59,264 bases of DNA from Prevotella sp. (GCA_017458125.1 JAFTGB010000070.1:1-59264), one strand, 5' to 3'. Numbered from the stretch's first letter, positions 43,688 through 53,848 are shown. A program made the numbers and translations. Notes: a model not told the origin generated them from the letters alone.

Positions 43688-44899
43688 ATGGAACAAATGA
43701 AGCTAAACACTATAGAAGAGGCACTGGCCGACTTCAAGGCCGGCAAGTTTGTCATCGTCGTGGACGATGAAGACCGCGAGAACGAGGGCGACCTGATATG
43801 TGCCGCCGAGAAAATCACCCCCGAGATGGTGAATTTCATGCTGAAGAATGCCCGCGGCGTACTGTGCGCCCCTGTCACCATCAGCCGCGCCAAGGAGCTG
43901 GAGCTGCCCCATCAGGTGCAGGACAACACGTCGCTCTTAGGCACGCCGTTCACCGTGACGGTAGACAAGATAGAGGGCTGCTCGACCGGCGTGTCGGCAC
44001 ACGACCGCGCCGCCACCATCCGCGCGTTAGGCGACCCCACGTCGACGGCCAAGACCTTCGGCCGTCCCGGCCACATCAGCCCGCTGTACGCTCAGGACAA
44101 CGGTGTGCTGCGCCGCTCAGGCCATACCGAAGCCGCCATCGACCTGTGCAAGCTGACGGGTCTCTACCCTGCCGGCGCACTCATCGAAATCATGAACGAC
44201 GACGGCACCATGGCCCGCATGCCGCAGCTCATGGCCTTTGCCCAGGAACACGACCTTAAAATCATCACCATCAAGGACATGATAGCCTACCGGCTGAAGA
44301 AGGAGAGCATCGTGGAGAAAGGCGAGGAGGTGGACATGCCCACCGACTACGGCCACTTCCGCCTCATCCCCTTCCGCCAGAAGAGCAACGGACTCGAGCA
44401 CATGGCACTCATCAAGGGCCAGTGGCGCGAGGACGAGGCCGTGCTGGTGCGCGTCCACTCGTCGTGCATGACGGGCGACATCCTGGGGTCGAAGCGCTGC
44501 GACTGCGGCGAACAGCTGCACAAGGCCATGCAGATGATAGAACAGGAGGGCCGCGGCGTCATCGTCTACATGCAGCAGGAGGGACGCGGCATCGGTCTGA
44601 TGAACAAGATAGCCGCCTACAAGCTGCAGGAGGAAGGACTGGACACCGTCGACGCCAACGTACATTTGGGTTTCAAACCCGACGAGCGCGACTACGGCTG
44701 CGGTGCCCAGATACTGCGCCAGCTTGGCGTACAGAAGATGCGTCTGATGACCAACAACCCCGTAAAGCGCGTGGGTCTGGAGGGCTACGGACTGGAAATC
44801 GTGGAGAACGTGCCCATCGAGACCACGCCCAACGAATACAACCTGCGCTACCTGCAGACCAAGAAGGACCGCATGGGACACACGCTGCACTTGAAGTAA
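43688..44899 (+). CDS. ribBA: Bifunctional DHBP synthase / GTP cyclohydrolase II
   Basis: The 403-residue protein catalyses two entry steps of riboflavin synthesis. The N-terminal RibB half has [21 protein letters not shown] (split at EGD) and HISPLYAQ; the C-terminal RibA half has [23 protein letters not shown] (zinc cysteines) and [13 protein letters not shown]. Order and length are standard. It is separated from lptF/G by 66 bases with no clear promoter. Confidence 0.96.
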   Translation: MEQMKLNTIEEALADFKAGKFVIVVDDEDRENEGDLICAAEKITPEMVNFMLKNARGVLCAPVTISRAKELELPHQVQDNTSLLGTPFTVTVDKIEGCSTGVSAHDRAATIRALGDPTSTAKTFGRPGHISPLYAQDNGVLRRSGHTEAAIDLCKLTGLYPAGALIEIMNDDGTMARMPQLMAFAQEHDLKIITIKDMIAYRLKKESIVEKGEEVDMPTDYGHFRLIPFRQKSNGLEHMALIKGQWREDEAVLVRVHSSCMTGDILGSKRCDCGEQLHKAMQMIEQEGRGVIVYMQQEGRGIGLMNKIAAYKLQEEGLDTVDANVHLGFKPDERDYGCGAQILRQLGVQKMRLMTNNPVKRVGLEGYGLEIVENVPIETTPNEYNLRYLQTKKDRMGHTLHLK

Positions 44900-44973
44900 A
44901 CTGAAAGTTGAATGGGAAATTTAAAAATTAATAATAAGTGACACAATTATTCGTTTAAAAAGAATAAATTGCT

Positions 44974-44981
44974 TACTTTTG
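44974..44981 (+). promoter_or_regulatory. -7 promoter element of aspartate aminotransferase
   Basis: TACTTTTG lies 29 bases before ATG 45011. Confidence 0.6.
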
Positions 44982-45010
44982 CAGCCAAATACATACACTA
45001 AGAAAGAATT

Positions 45011-46207
45011 ATGGCACAGTTATCTGACCGTTTGCAACGACTTGCCCCTTCTGCCACACTGGCAATGTCACAGAAAAGTTCCGAAATGAAAGCACAAGGC
45101 ATCGACGTCATCAACATGAGCGTAGGAGAGCCTGACTTCAACACCCCAGACCACATCAAGCAGGCCGCCAAGCTGGCCATTGACGAGAACTACTCGAAAT
45201 ACTCGCCCGTGCCCGGCTACCCCGACCTGCGCCAAGCCATAGCGCGCAAGTTAGAGCGCGAGAACAAGCTGCACTACACACCGGCGGAAATTCTGGTGTC
45301 GAACGGTGCCAAGCAGAGCGTCTGCAACACCGTCATGGCACTGGTCAACCCCGGCGACGAGGTCATCATCCCCGCACCCTACTGGGTCAGCTACCCGCAG
45401 ATGGCACTGCTGGCCGGCGGCAAGCCCGTCATCGTAGAAGCCGGCTTCGAGCAGAACTTCAAGATGACGGCTGAGCAGTTGGAGGCTGCCATCACGCCCA
45501 AGACACGCCTGCTCATCCTCTGCTCGCCCAGTAACCCGACGGGCAGCGTCTACAGCAAGACCGAATTAGAGGCTCTGGCCAAGGTCATTCTCAGCCACGA
45601 CGACCTCTTCGTGCTTGCGGACGAAATCTACGAGCACATCAACTACATCGGCAAGCACGAGTCGATAGCCCAGTTCCCGGGCATGAAGGAGCGTGCCATC
45701 ATCGTCAACGGCGTCAGCAAGGCCTACGCCATGACGGGCTGGCGCATCGGCTACATCGCCGCGCCGGAATGGATAGTCAAGGGCTGCAACAAACTGCAGG
45801 GCCAGTACACCAGCGGTCCCTGCTCCGTGAGCCAGAAGGCCGCCGAGTTCGCCTATACCGCGTCGCAAGAGTGCGTGGAGGAGATGCGCCAAGCCTTTGA
45901 ACGCCGCCGCGACCTCATCGTGCAGCTGGCCAAAGACATTCCCGGACTGGAGGTCAACGTGCCCGAGGGTGCCTTCTACCTGTTCCCCAAGTGCAGCAGC
46001 TTCTACGGCAAGCGCACACCGGACGGCACCGTCATCCGGAACAGCAACGACCTGGCCATGTATCTGCTGGAACAGGGACATGTGGCTACTGTCGGCGGCG
46101 ATGCCTTCGGCGACCCCGAATGCTTCCGCATGAGCTATGCGACAAGCGACGAAAACATCGTCGAAGCCATGCGCCGCATCAAGGAATCACTGACTGCGTT
46201 AAAGTGA
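45011..46207 (+). CDS. aspC: Class I aspartate aminotransferase
   Basis: The 398-residue PLP enzyme has SVGEPDFNTPDHIKQAA, CSPSNPTGSVYSK, and the Schiff-base lysine in VSKAYAMTGWRIGY (about residue 240), with FRMSYATSDE carrying the substrate Arg. It fits the AAT subgroup Ib found in thermophiles and Bacteroidetes. It is a single gene with its own promoter. Confidence 0.93.
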   Translation: MAQLSDRLQRLAPSATLAMSQKSSEMKAQGIDVINMSVGEPDFNTPDHIKQAAKLAIDENYSKYSPVPGYPDLRQAIARKLERENKLHYTPAEILVSNGAKQSVCNTVMALVNPGDEVIIPAPYWVSYPQMALLAGGKPVIVEAGFEQNFKMTAEQLEAAITPKTRLLILCSPSNPTGSVYSKTELEALAKVILSHDDLFVLADEIYEHINYIGKHESIAQFPGMKERAIIVNGVSKAYAMTGWRIGYIAAPEWIVKGCNKLQGQYTSGPCSVSQKAAEFAYTASQECVEEMRQAFERRRDLIVQLAKDIPGLEVNVPEGAFYLFPKCSSFYGKRTPDGTVIRNSNDLAMYLLEQGHVATVGGDAFGDPECFRMSYATSDENIVEAMRRIKESLTALK

Positions 46208-46266
46208 AATTTGAGAAATATCAAGTTAAAAGTTCTTAATTCCGCTTGTAGTCCGTACGAATTTCT

Positions 46267-46274
46267 TATCTTTG
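46267..46274 (+). promoter_or_regulatory. -7 promoter element of the TonB/ExbBD cluster
   Basis: TATCTTTG lies 62 bases before ATG 46337. Confidence 0.6.
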
Positions 46275-46336
46275 CGGGACATTAACCGATTTTTCAATTC
46301 AAACTCATTTAATAACTAAAAATTAAAATTAAATTT

Positions 46337-47164
46337 ATGGCAACAACAACAAAGGCTGCAGCCCCAGCCAAGAAATCGGGCTTCCAGGGTGTAAAAGCTG
46401 CATGGATTATCCTCGTTATTTGCGCTATCGCAGGTTACAGTGTATGGTACTTCATCATGGGTAACCCCGACAACTTCGTTGGCGGCGACCGCAGCGGACA
46501 TCCCGCAAACCTGCTCGGTACAGTGTATAAGGGAGGTTTCGTGGTAGGTCTTATCCTCACCCTGCTCTTCACCGTTATCTGCCTCGGCATTGAGCGCTTC
46601 TTCGCTATCAAGACCGCTTCCGGTAAGATGAACCTCGCTAAGTTCACCGCTGAGGTCAAGGCCGCCATCAAGGCTCAGGACTTCAGCAAGGCCAAGGACC
46701 TGTGCAACAAGATGCAGGGCTCGGTAGGTAACGTTGTGATGGCTTCCATCAACATGTATCAGACCGTTGAGCAGGACGACCACCTGAAGAAGGCCGCCAA
46801 GATTGCCAAGATTCAGCAGGCTCACGAGGAGGCTACCCAGCTGGAGATGCCTACCCTACAGATGAACATGCCTATGGTTGCTACCATCGTTTCCCTGGGT
46901 ACCCTGACCGCTCTGTTCGGTACTGTGCTCGGTATGATCGGTTCGTTCCAGGCTCTGTCTGCTGGTGGTGGTGCTGACTCTATGGCTCTGTCTGCCGGTA
47001 TTTCTGAGGCCCTTGTGAACACGGCATCCGGTATTTTGACCTCTTGGGTTGCTACCGTTGTCTACAACTTCTTCTCTAACAAGATCGACAAGCTGACCTA
47101 CGCTCTCGACGAGATTGGTTTCACAATCGCAGCAACATACGATTCCAACCACAACGAGGCTTAA
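46337..47164 (+). CDS. exbB: MotA/TolQ/ExbB proton channel protein
   Basis: The 275-residue protein has three membrane helices (about 20-45, 70-95 and 185-250) and the family motif TIVSLGTLTALFGTVLGMIGSF. An Ala/Lys-rich N-terminus is common in Bacteroidales homologues. It forms the proton-driven motor with the two ExbD proteins that energises TonB. Its codons are biased to a restricted set (for example GGT, GCT), as in highly expressed genes. Confidence 0.92.
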   Translation: MATTTKAAAPAKKSGFQGVKAAWIILVICAIAGYSVWYFIMGNPDNFVGGDRSGHPANLLGTVYKGGFVVGLILTLLFTVICLGIERFFAIKTASGKMNLAKFTAEVKAAIKAQDFSKAKDLCNKMQGSVGNVVMASINMYQTVEQDDHLKKAAKIAKIQQAHEEATQLEMPTLQMNMPMVATIVSLGTLTALFGTVLGMIGSFQALSAGGGADSMALSAGISEALVNTASGILTSWVATVVYNFFSNKIDKLTYALDEIGFTIAATYDSNHNEA

Positions 47165-47204
47165 TTTTAGTCCATTCCTTTAAAACCTTAAAAACCGTTT
47201 TAGA

Positions 47205-47822
47205 ATGGCTAAAGTTAAGATACAGAAAAAGGACATCTGGATTGACATGACACCCATGTCGGACGTGATGACGCTGCTTCTGTGCTTCTTCATGTTGACA
47301 TCAACATTCCTGACGCCAGAACCAGTACAAGTCAACGCGCCGAACTCCGTGTCTGAGGTCAAGATTCCCGAGCAGGACGTGCTCAACATTCTGGTGACAC
47401 CAGAGGGCAAGGTCTTCTTGGGAACCGAAAACAAGAACAACATGCAGGCCATGTTGGACGGGATGTTGCAGAAATACAACGTCACGTTGAACGCCACCCA
47501 AATCAAGCACTTCCGCGAGGATGCCATGGTGGGAGCCAGCATGTCGCAGCTTGCCGGATACCTCAGTCTCGACCAGGAGAAGATGGGCGAGGCCATCCAG
47601 AAGCTCGGACTGCCCCTTGACAGTGTCAACGGCGGCAAGAGCGAATTCCAGAATTGGGTCAGTGCGGCCCGTGATGCTAATCCTGACATCAAGCTCGCCA
47701 TCAAGTGCGACTCGAAGACCCCCTACTCTTCCATCAAGAAGCTAATGTCAGAGCTACAGGACATGAACGAGAACCGTTTCCAGCTCATCACCAACCTCGA
47801 TGTTAAACGTTTAAACGATTAG
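47205..47822 (+). CDS. exbD: ExbD/TolR family protein, first copy
   Basis: The 205-residue protein has one N-terminal helix preceded by IDMTPMSDVMTLLLCFFMLTS, where the Asp is the proton-carrying residue, and a periplasmic domain. It precedes a second ExbD. Confidence 0.9.
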   Translation: MAKVKIQKKDIWIDMTPMSDVMTLLLCFFMLTSTFLTPEPVQVNAPNSVSEVKIPEQDVLNILVTPEGKVFLGTENKNNMQAMLDGMLQKYNVTLNATQIKHFREDAMVGASMSQLAGYLSLDQEKMGEAIQKLGLPLDSVNGGKSEFQNWVSAARDANPDIKLAIKCDSKTPYSSIKKLMSELQDMNENRFQLITNLDVKRLND

Positions 47823-47826
47823 TACA

Positions 47827-48492
47827 ATGGCAAAAAAGAATCTATCCAAGCAGAAGAAGATGGATACCCGCGTGAACTTCACGCCGATGGTAGACATGAT
47901 GATGCTTCTGATTACCTTCTTCATGCTGTGTACTACGCTGGCCAAGCCGCAGGCTATGCAGCTGACCATGCCGTCAAACGAAGACACCAAGCAGCTGAAT
48001 GAAGACCAGAAGCAGGTGACGAAGGCTTCTCACACCATCACCCTTTACTTAGGCAGCGACGACAAGGTCTGGTACATCGCCGGACTCCCCAACTACGACG
48101 ACCCGTCGTGTGTCAAGCCGACCAGCTACGGTAAGGACGGTATCGAGAAGGTTCTCAACGAGCACACTACTGAGGAAGGCATCAACCCCGTGGCCAAAAT
48201 CAAACTGGCCAAGAAGGAGCTGGATGCCAAGAAGAACGCCTACAACTCGAAGATGACTGACGAGCAGTACCAAGAGCAGCTGAAGAAGCTGAAGAAGGGT
48301 GAGCTGCCCAGCGGCGAGAAGGTTCCCGCCCTGACCGTCATCATCCGCCCGCTGAACACGGCAACCTACGCCAACATGGTGGCAGCTCTGGACGAGATGC
48401 TCATTAGCAATATTGATAAGTACGTCATTGACAACGTCGACAAGCTGAGCGACGACGACCGTCAGCTCATCGAGAAAGCCGGTGTCAAGTGA
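47827..48492 (+). CDS. exbD: ExbD/TolR family protein, second copy
   Basis: The 221-residue protein has VNFTPMVDMMMLLITFFMLC with the conserved Asp, and a larger periplasmic part with a Lys-rich segment (KKELDAKKNAYNSKM). It starts 4 bases after the first copy. Paired ExbDs are usual in Bacteroidetes. Confidence 0.9.
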   Translation: MAKKNLSKQKKMDTRVNFTPMVDMMMLLITFFMLCTTLAKPQAMQLTMPSNEDTKQLNEDQKQVTKASHTITLYLGSDDKVWYIAGLPNYDDPSCVKPTSYGKDGIEKVLNEHTTEEGINPVAKIKLAKKELDAKKNAYNSKMTDEQYQEQLKKLKKGELPSGEKVPALTVIIRPLNTATYANMVAALDEMLISNIDKYVIDNVDKLSDDDRQLIEKAGVK

Positions 48493-48519
48493 TTAACCCC
48501 TAAAATGTGTAAATAGACT

Positions 48520-49350
48520 ATGGCAAAAATAGATCTTATAGACAACGGCTGGGTCGACCTCGTATTTGACGGTAAGAACCAGGCTTACGGAGCTTATCAA
48601 TTGCGCAAGAACACAGGTATACGCAACCTGAAGGCATTGATCGTGATGTTTGCTGCCTTCCTTATCATCGCCGGTATCGTGTACGCAAAGGTTTCTATTG
48701 AAAACTATATCGCTTCGCAGAACGCCGCCATCGAGGCCGATGTGGAGCTGCAGAACCTGGCAGAGAAGAAGGAAGTGAAAGAAGAGAAGCCCGACGAACC
48801 CGAAGTCGAGAAGATTGAGGTTGAGCGTGTGAAGAGCTCCGTGGCATTCACCGTTCCTGAAATCAAGAAGGACAACGAGGTGAAGGATGATCAGGAGATG
48901 AAGTCGCAGGACGAACTCCAGGAGACCAACACCGCCATCGGTGCCTTCACCGTCGAGGGTAACGACGAGACCGCTGAGGTGAAGCACGTCGAAGAGAAGA
49001 TTGCAGAGCCCGAACCCGTCAAGGAAGAGGAGACTAAGGTGTTCGACGTCGTCGAGCAGATGCCTTCGTTCCCCGGTGGACAAAGCGCCCTGCTGCAGTA
49101 CCTGAGCAGCAACATCAAGTACCCGGTAGTCGCCGAGGAGAATGGTGTTCAGGGCCGCGTCATCGTCACTTTCGTGGTTGAGAAGGACGGTTCTATCACC
49201 GACGTGCGCGTCGTGAAGAGCGTAGACCCGTCACTCGACAAGGAAGCCCAGCGCGTGGTGAAGAGCATGCCGAAGTGGATTCCCGGTAAGCAGAACGGTT
49301 CTGCCGTCCGCGTGAAGTACACCGTGCCTGTAACCTTCCGTCTGCAGTAA
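48520..49350 (+). CDS. tonB: Energy transducer TonB
   Basis: The 276-residue protein has one helix (about 35-55), an acidic Glu/Lys/Pro-rich periplasmic linker (about 75-170) and a C-terminal TonB domain: PSFPGGQSALLQYLSSNIKYP, GRVIVTFVVEKDGSITDVRVV (split) and PGKQNGSAVRVKYTVPVTFRLQ. It passes energy to TonB-dependent receptors. Confidence 0.95.
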   Translation: MAKIDLIDNGWVDLVFDGKNQAYGAYQLRKNTGIRNLKALIVMFAAFLIIAGIVYAKVSIENYIASQNAAIEADVELQNLAEKKEVKEEKPDEPEVEKIEVERVKSSVAFTVPEIKKDNEVKDDQEMKSQDELQETNTAIGAFTVEGNDETAEVKHVEEKIAEPEPVKEEETKVFDVVEQMPSFPGGQSALLQYLSSNIKYPVVAEENGVQGRVIVTFVVEKDGSITDVRVVKSVDPSLDKEAQRVVKSMPKWIPGKQNGSAVRVKYTVPVTFRLQ

Positions 49351-49368
49351 AACGCTGATGACTCAACA

Positions 49369-50328
49369 ATGATTAGAAACACATTCAATTCAATAATTGT
49401 CTTAACCTTTATGTTAGGCTTGTTCTCCGCTTGTGGGAACAAGCCTAACCCCGAAAAGGAAGAGGCCTATCAGAAGGCCGCACAGTGCTTCGTGGCCGAC
49501 GAGAGCTTCTACCCCATCCTCGACGAGGAGCTATTCTACTTCAACAGTCACCGGTTAGACACCATTGCCGTGGAGTACCTGAACGAGCAGGACGCCGTCA
49601 AGCGGCTGATGAAGCAGGAGACGTGGCTGGCCTTCACTACCCGCCAGTTTACTGACAAGGAGCTCAAGTCACTACAGTCACAGAAGTACATGCCCCGTGC
49701 AATACCCATCGCCTACGACGGGCTGGCCATCATCGTCAACAACGAGAACCCCGACACGTGCATCACCGTCAAGGACTTTGCACGCATACTCAAGGGCGAG
49801 GCCAAGCAGTGGGCCGACATCTACCCCCAGTCGAAGCTGGGAACCATCGACGTCGTTTTCGACAATCCCCTGTCGAGCACCGTACGCTGGTGCGTCGACT
49901 CCATACTTGACGGCAAGGAGTTCACCAACCCCAACATCGGAGCGGTGAAGACCAGCGCCGCCGTTATCGACTACGTGGAACGCCACAAGAACTCGTTGGG
50001 CATCATCGGCTCCAACTGGCTCAACGACAAACGCGACACCACCAACGTCACCTTCAAGAAGAACATTACCGTGATGGGCGTCTCCCGCCTCGACTCGGCC
50101 ACCCGCGTCAACAGCTGGAAACCCTATCAGTACTACCTATACAACGGCAACTACCCGCTCATACGCACCATCTACGCGCTGCTCAACGACCCCAGGCCCA
50201 GCGGCATCCCGACAGCTTTCGCACACTACTGCCAGCTGCCCAAGGGACAGCTCATCATCCTGCGCTCGGGACTGCTGCCACGTACGGCCAACATGAACGT
50301 CCGCGAGGTCATTGTAAACCACAAATAA
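49369..50328 (+). CDS. PstS-like phosphate-binding lipoprotein
   Basis: The 319-residue protein has a lipobox LFSAC (C near residue 23) and a PBP-like fold with AIPIAYDGLAIIVNNENPD, VKDFARILKGEAKQW and KNSLGIIGSNWLND of PstS-like families. There is no pst permease nearby; homologues sit in the same position after tonB in other Bacteroidales. Phosphate binding is not certain. Confidence 0.85.
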   Translation: MIRNTFNSIIVLTFMLGLFSACGNKPNPEKEEAYQKAAQCFVADESFYPILDEELFYFNSHRLDTIAVEYLNEQDAVKRLMKQETWLAFTTRQFTDKELKSLQSQKYMPRAIPIAYDGLAIIVNNENPDTCITVKDFARILKGEAKQWADIYPQSKLGTIDVVFDNPLSSTVRWCVDSILDGKEFTNPNIGAVKTSAAVIDYVERHKNSLGIIGSNWLNDKRDTTNVTFKKNITVMGVSRLDSATRVNSWKPYQYYLYNGNYPLIRTIYALLNDPRPSGIPTAFAHYCQLPKGQLIILRSGLLPRTANMNVREVIVNHK

Positions 50329-50400
50329 ACCTTTCGGCAACTGAAACGTCATAACATCGAGAACAATAACACGAAGTATAACCCTAAAAACACCAGAATT

Positions 50401-51834
50401 ATGAAAGCAATCAAATATTTATTCATCGCCGCGCTGACCTTCGGTTACAGCGCAAACAGCATGGCACAGGACGGCACCAAGGCCGACATCGATGCTGTAA
50501 AGAAAATCATTAGTAGCAAACCCGCCGATCTGGACAAGCAGATGAAGCCCTACTACAAGGAGAACCGCAAGAACGCCGCCAACCTGGTGGCCTTCGGCCG
50601 CGCCTTCTTTGAGGCCAAGGACACTGCCAACGCCAAGACGTACGCCAACCACGCACTGACCGCCAGCAAGAACAAGTGCGCACCCGCCTACATCCTGTTA
50701 GGCGACATCGAGGCACTCTCCGACGACGGCGGCTCGGCAGCACAGCAGTACGAGCAGGCCATCTATGCAGACCCCAAACTCGTCGAGGCCTACTACAAGT
50801 ACGCACTCGTCTACCGCAAGATTGACCCCCGCGGTGCAGCAGCCAAGCTCGACCAGCTGAAGCAGGAGCGCCCCGACGTCAGCGTCGACGCCCTCAAAGG
50901 CCACATCTTCATGATTGCCGGCGACCGCAAGTCAGCCTACAACGAGTTCAAGAAGGTATCCGTCAGCCAGCTCGACAAGAGCTACCTCAACGAGTTTGCC
51001 CGCGCCAGCTACTTCGGCGGCCACTTCGAGGACGCTCTGGCAGCCTGCGAGGAAGGTCTGAAGGACCGTCCCAACAACCCCACCTTCACCCGTCTGGCCA
51101 TGTTCAGCAACTACGAGCTGAAGAACTACAACGGCGCCAAGAAGTACCTGAACAAGTATTTCAACGAGATTGACAAGGACAGCGTCACCTACTCGGAGTA
51201 CGACCACTACTATGCAGCCCTCATCCACGAGGCTCTTGAGGACAAGGTAAACGCCAAACAGTCGTACCACAAAGCCTTGGAGCTGGTCAGCGACTCGTCC
51301 ATGATTAAGCGCTGGGACATCCTGAAGACCCTTGCCACGTCGCACAAGAAGGACGGCGACCTGGAGAACGCTATCAAGTATTACCAGGAGTTCCTGGCCT
51401 GCAAGCCCGAAGTGAAGGTCGACGACTACGAGACGCTGGCCGACATCTACACCTCGTTTGCCACTGACGCCACCGACGACGCTGCCAAGAAAGACCTCTA
51501 CAAGAAGGCTGCCGAAGTCTACACCACTATCGGCGAGAAGTTCCCCGTCCAGAAAGCATACGCCGCCTACAAGCGCGCCGAGATCATCAACAAGACCGAC
51601 AAGGACATGGCAGGCCGTCTGGCCAAGGCTGACTACCAGCAGGTCGTCGACCTGTTAGGCACCAAGGCCGACCGCTCCAAGAGCGAGAACACCATGCTGA
51701 AGTACGCGCTGCACTACCTCATGTTCGGTGCCTACCTGGACAAGAACATTGCCGGAGCCAAAGGCTTTGCCGACAAGATTCTGGAGATTGACCCCGACTA
51801 CAACCCTGCTCTTGAAATCAAGAACCTGAAGTAA
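50401..51834 (+). CDS. Tetratricopeptide-repeat protein, exported
   Basis: The 477-residue protein has a signal peptide (FIAALTFGYSANSMAQ) and TPR units through most of its length, for example AFFEAKDTANAKTYANHAL and YEQAIYADPKLVEAYYKYALVY. It is probably a periplasmic scaffold co-expressed with the TonB system. A strong terminator follows at 51863. Confidence 0.88.
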   Translation: MKAIKYLFIAALTFGYSANSMAQDGTKADIDAVKKIISSKPADLDKQMKPYYKENRKNAANLVAFGRAFFEAKDTANAKTYANHALTASKNKCAPAYILLGDIEALSDDGGSAAQQYEQAIYADPKLVEAYYKYALVYRKIDPRGAAAKLDQLKQERPDVSVDALKGHIFMIAGDRKSAYNEFKKVSVSQLDKSYLNEFARASYFGGHFEDALAACEEGLKDRPNNPTFTRLAMFSNYELKNYNGAKKYLNKYFNEIDKDSVTYSEYDHYYAALIHEALEDKVNAKQSYHKALELVSDSSMIKRWDILKTLATSHKKDGDLENAIKYYQEFLACKPEVKVDDYETLADIYTSFATDATDDAAKKDLYKKAAEVYTTIGEKFPVQKAYAAYKRAEIINKTDKDMAGRLAKADYQQVVDLLGTKADRSKSENTMLKYALHYLMFGAYLDKNIAGAKGFADKILEIDPDYNPALEIKNLK

Positions 51835-51862
51835 ACCTACCCGCATAAAACCAACACCCTGC

Positions 51863-51902
51863 TGCCTCAGCCTGACATCCTTCAGACTGAGGCATTTTTT
51901 TT
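51863..51902 (+). terminator. Rho-independent terminator of the TonB cluster
   Basis: TGCCTCAGCCTGA (51863-51875) pairs with TCAGACTGAGGCA (51882-51894) with one internal mismatch, followed by eight T. Confidence 0.85.
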
Positions 51903-51908
51903 CATGTC

Positions 51909-52041
51909 CCTTGCCTCGTGCTTCTTGCCTCTTGCTTCTGAAAACCATCAGCGACGCGATTGAAAAACATCAGCGGCGGTGGCGAATTTCATTGCCCGCG
52001 TTGGCGAATTTTATTGCCGGCGCGGGCAAATTTGATTAGCC
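51909..52041. repeat. 7-bp repeat and three GGCGAATTTNATTGCC units
   Basis: CTTGCCTCTTGCTTCT-like sequence (51909-51940) is the reverse complement of the array at 32867. It is followed by three ~22-bp-spaced units, 51981-51996, 52003-52018 and 52025-52041 (the last GGCAAATTTGATTAGCC), then GGCATAAAATTC twice (52079-52110). This is all I see in the 376-base gap besides the promoter at 52196. Confidence 0.55.
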
Positions 52042-52195
52042 GATTTGGTAAAACGGATGATACTTTTTGCCACCGCGGGGCATAAAATTCGGTGCCGTCA
52101 GGCATAAAATTCTAATGCGCTGAATATCAATGCGTATTTCCCGCGGCTTTCATTACATTTTCCAAGTAATCATTGGCCAGTTGCGGAAAATATTG

Positions 52196-52203
52196 TACCT
52201 TTG
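52196..52203 (+). promoter_or_regulatory. -7 promoter element of regulator 1, leaderless
   Basis: TACCTTTG ends 7 bases before ATG 52211. The context from CATTGG to CTCCTC is also found before regulator 2. Confidence 0.65.
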
Positions 52204-52210
52204 CTCCTCA

Positions 52211-53848
52211 ATGAGACACCTGCTGACATACGTCATTGCATTGTTGCTGCTCTGCTGCTGCACTACGGAACGGCAGCGCACTGCCATGCGGCAGGGGCTG
52301 GACAGCCTGAACCAGCGCAACCGCACTGACCAGCCCTTCACCGTTCACGAAGCCGACTCCTTCGTCCGCTTCTTCGACCGCCACGGCACCCCCAACGACC
52401 GCCTGCTGGCCCACTACCTGCTGGGCCGCGCCTATCATGAGCACGGCGAGGCCCCCATGGCCCTGCAGTGCTACCATGACGCCCTCGACTGCGCCGACAC
52501 CACCGCTGCAGACTGCGACTTCGCACAGCTGAGCAGGGTGTACGGGCAGATGGCCGAACTATTCTATTATCAAGAGTTATATAGGCAGCAGTTAGACCAT
52601 CAAAGGTGTGCTGCCCAATATGCATGGAAGGGTAAAGATACACTTACTGCCCTTATTTGTTGCGAAAAGGAGTTCTTAGCCTATGACAGAATGGGATTAG
52701 AGGACTCTGCCATGTCTGTAATAGAGAATGTAGCTTCTTTATATGAGAAATATGGTTATGATACAGATGCGGCAATTGCATTAGGATTAATAGTTGGAAC
52801 ATTATTAGATAAGGGCGATTACAAAAAAGCCAGGCATTATATGGATGTTTATGAAAGCAAATCAGGCTTTTTTGACGAAAACAATAATATTGAAGAAGGA
52901 CGTGAGTATTATTACAGGGGTAAAGGAAAGTATTACCTGTTAACGGGACACTTAGATTCTGCTGAGTATTACTTTCGAAAAGAGTTGTCTGACGGAAAGG
53001 ATTTTAACAACCAGAATGCTGGAGCAAACGGTTTGGCAGAATTATACAAAAAGCTCAACAAGCCTGATTCCGCTGCCAAGTATTATGAGTACAGCTATGC
53101 CATGAACGACTCTATGTTTGCACATACAGCTACCGGAGCCATTGAACGTATGCAATCCATGTACGACTATACCCGTCATGAGCAATTAGCAAGACAGGAA
53201 AAAGAGAAGGCAACAAAACGTCTTGCCTATATTTGGATTGCAACCACAGTCATTCTCCTTTTAATAATTGTTCTTGTAGCCATCTTTATATACTTACAGT
53301 ATATTAGACAAAAACGCAAGTTTATTGAAAGAGAATACCAGCATAGCCTTATGGTAATAGAACAAGCCTACCGAGACTTAAAGCAACTCCAAGAGTTTAA
53401 AGACCTAAACCAGCAGCTGATTGCCGAGAAAGAACAGCTGATTTACGAGCAAGACGTTATCAGAAAAGCCATACTGAAAAAAGAGAAGTCAAGTCGGGAA
53501 ATCGCTCTAAGGCAATTTAAGGAAACATCCATCTACAAGAAATTCTGCAAGTATGCTGACACAGGTAGACAACCGACTAATACTGAGTGGGGGCTGTTAC
53601 AAGATGCTATCTTCAATGCCTATCCAAATTTCTCAGAGTTAATGACTACCCATTGCCAAGACGTGGATGATAGAGAATATAAAATTTGTTTATTGATTAG
53701 AGCAGACTTTAAGCCAAACTCCATTAGCACAATGCTAACACTTCTACCGTCTGTAATAACTCAATTACGCACTGGTCTTTATTTAAAGCTCTTTGGAAAA
53801 CAAGGAACGTCAAAGGAATTTGATACCTTATTAAGAAGGATATATTAA
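52211..53848 (+). CDS. TPR-lipoprotein transmembrane regulator (copy 1)
   Basis: The 545-residue protein has a lipoprotein-like signal (LLLLCCCTTE, C15-C17), TPR-type helical repeats (about 50-320), one membrane helix (about 338-363) and a cytoplasmic coiled coil, then a C-terminal region (EYKICLLIRADFKPNSISTML, TGLYLKLFGKQGTSKEF) that resembles the DNA-binding end of Bacteroidetes TPR/HTH regulators. I infer a one-piece envelope sensor and transcription regulator. The first ~350 bases are GC-rich and nearly identical to regulator 2; from about 52560 the gene becomes AT-rich, suggesting a recombinant. It is upstream of the DUF3244-C10 operon, which has its own promoter. Confidence 0.8.
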   Translation: MRHLLTYVIALLLLCCCTTERQRTAMRQGLDSLNQRNRTDQPFTVHEADSFVRFFDRHGTPNDRLLAHYLLGRAYHEHGEAPMALQCYHDALDCADTTAADCDFAQLSRVYGQMAELFYYQELYRQQLDHQRCAAQYAWKGKDTLTALICCEKEFLAYDRMGLEDSAMSVIENVASLYEKYGYDTDAAIALGLIVGTLLDKGDYKKARHYMDVYESKSGFFDENNNIEEGREYYYRGKGKYYLLTGHLDSAEYYFRKELSDGKDFNNQNAGANGLAELYKKLNKPDSAAKYYEYSYAMNDSMFAHTATGAIERMQSMYDYTRHEQLARQEKEKATKRLAYIWIATTVILLLIIVLVAIFIYLQYIRQKRKFIEREYQHSLMVIEQAYRDLKQLQEFKDLNQQLIAEKEQLIYEQDVIRKAILKKEKSSREIALRQFKETSIYKKFCKYADTGRQPTNTEWGLLQDAIFNAYPNFSELMTTHCQDVDDREYKICLLIRADFKPNSISTMLTLLPSVITQLRTGLYLKLFGKQGTSKEFDTLLRRIY

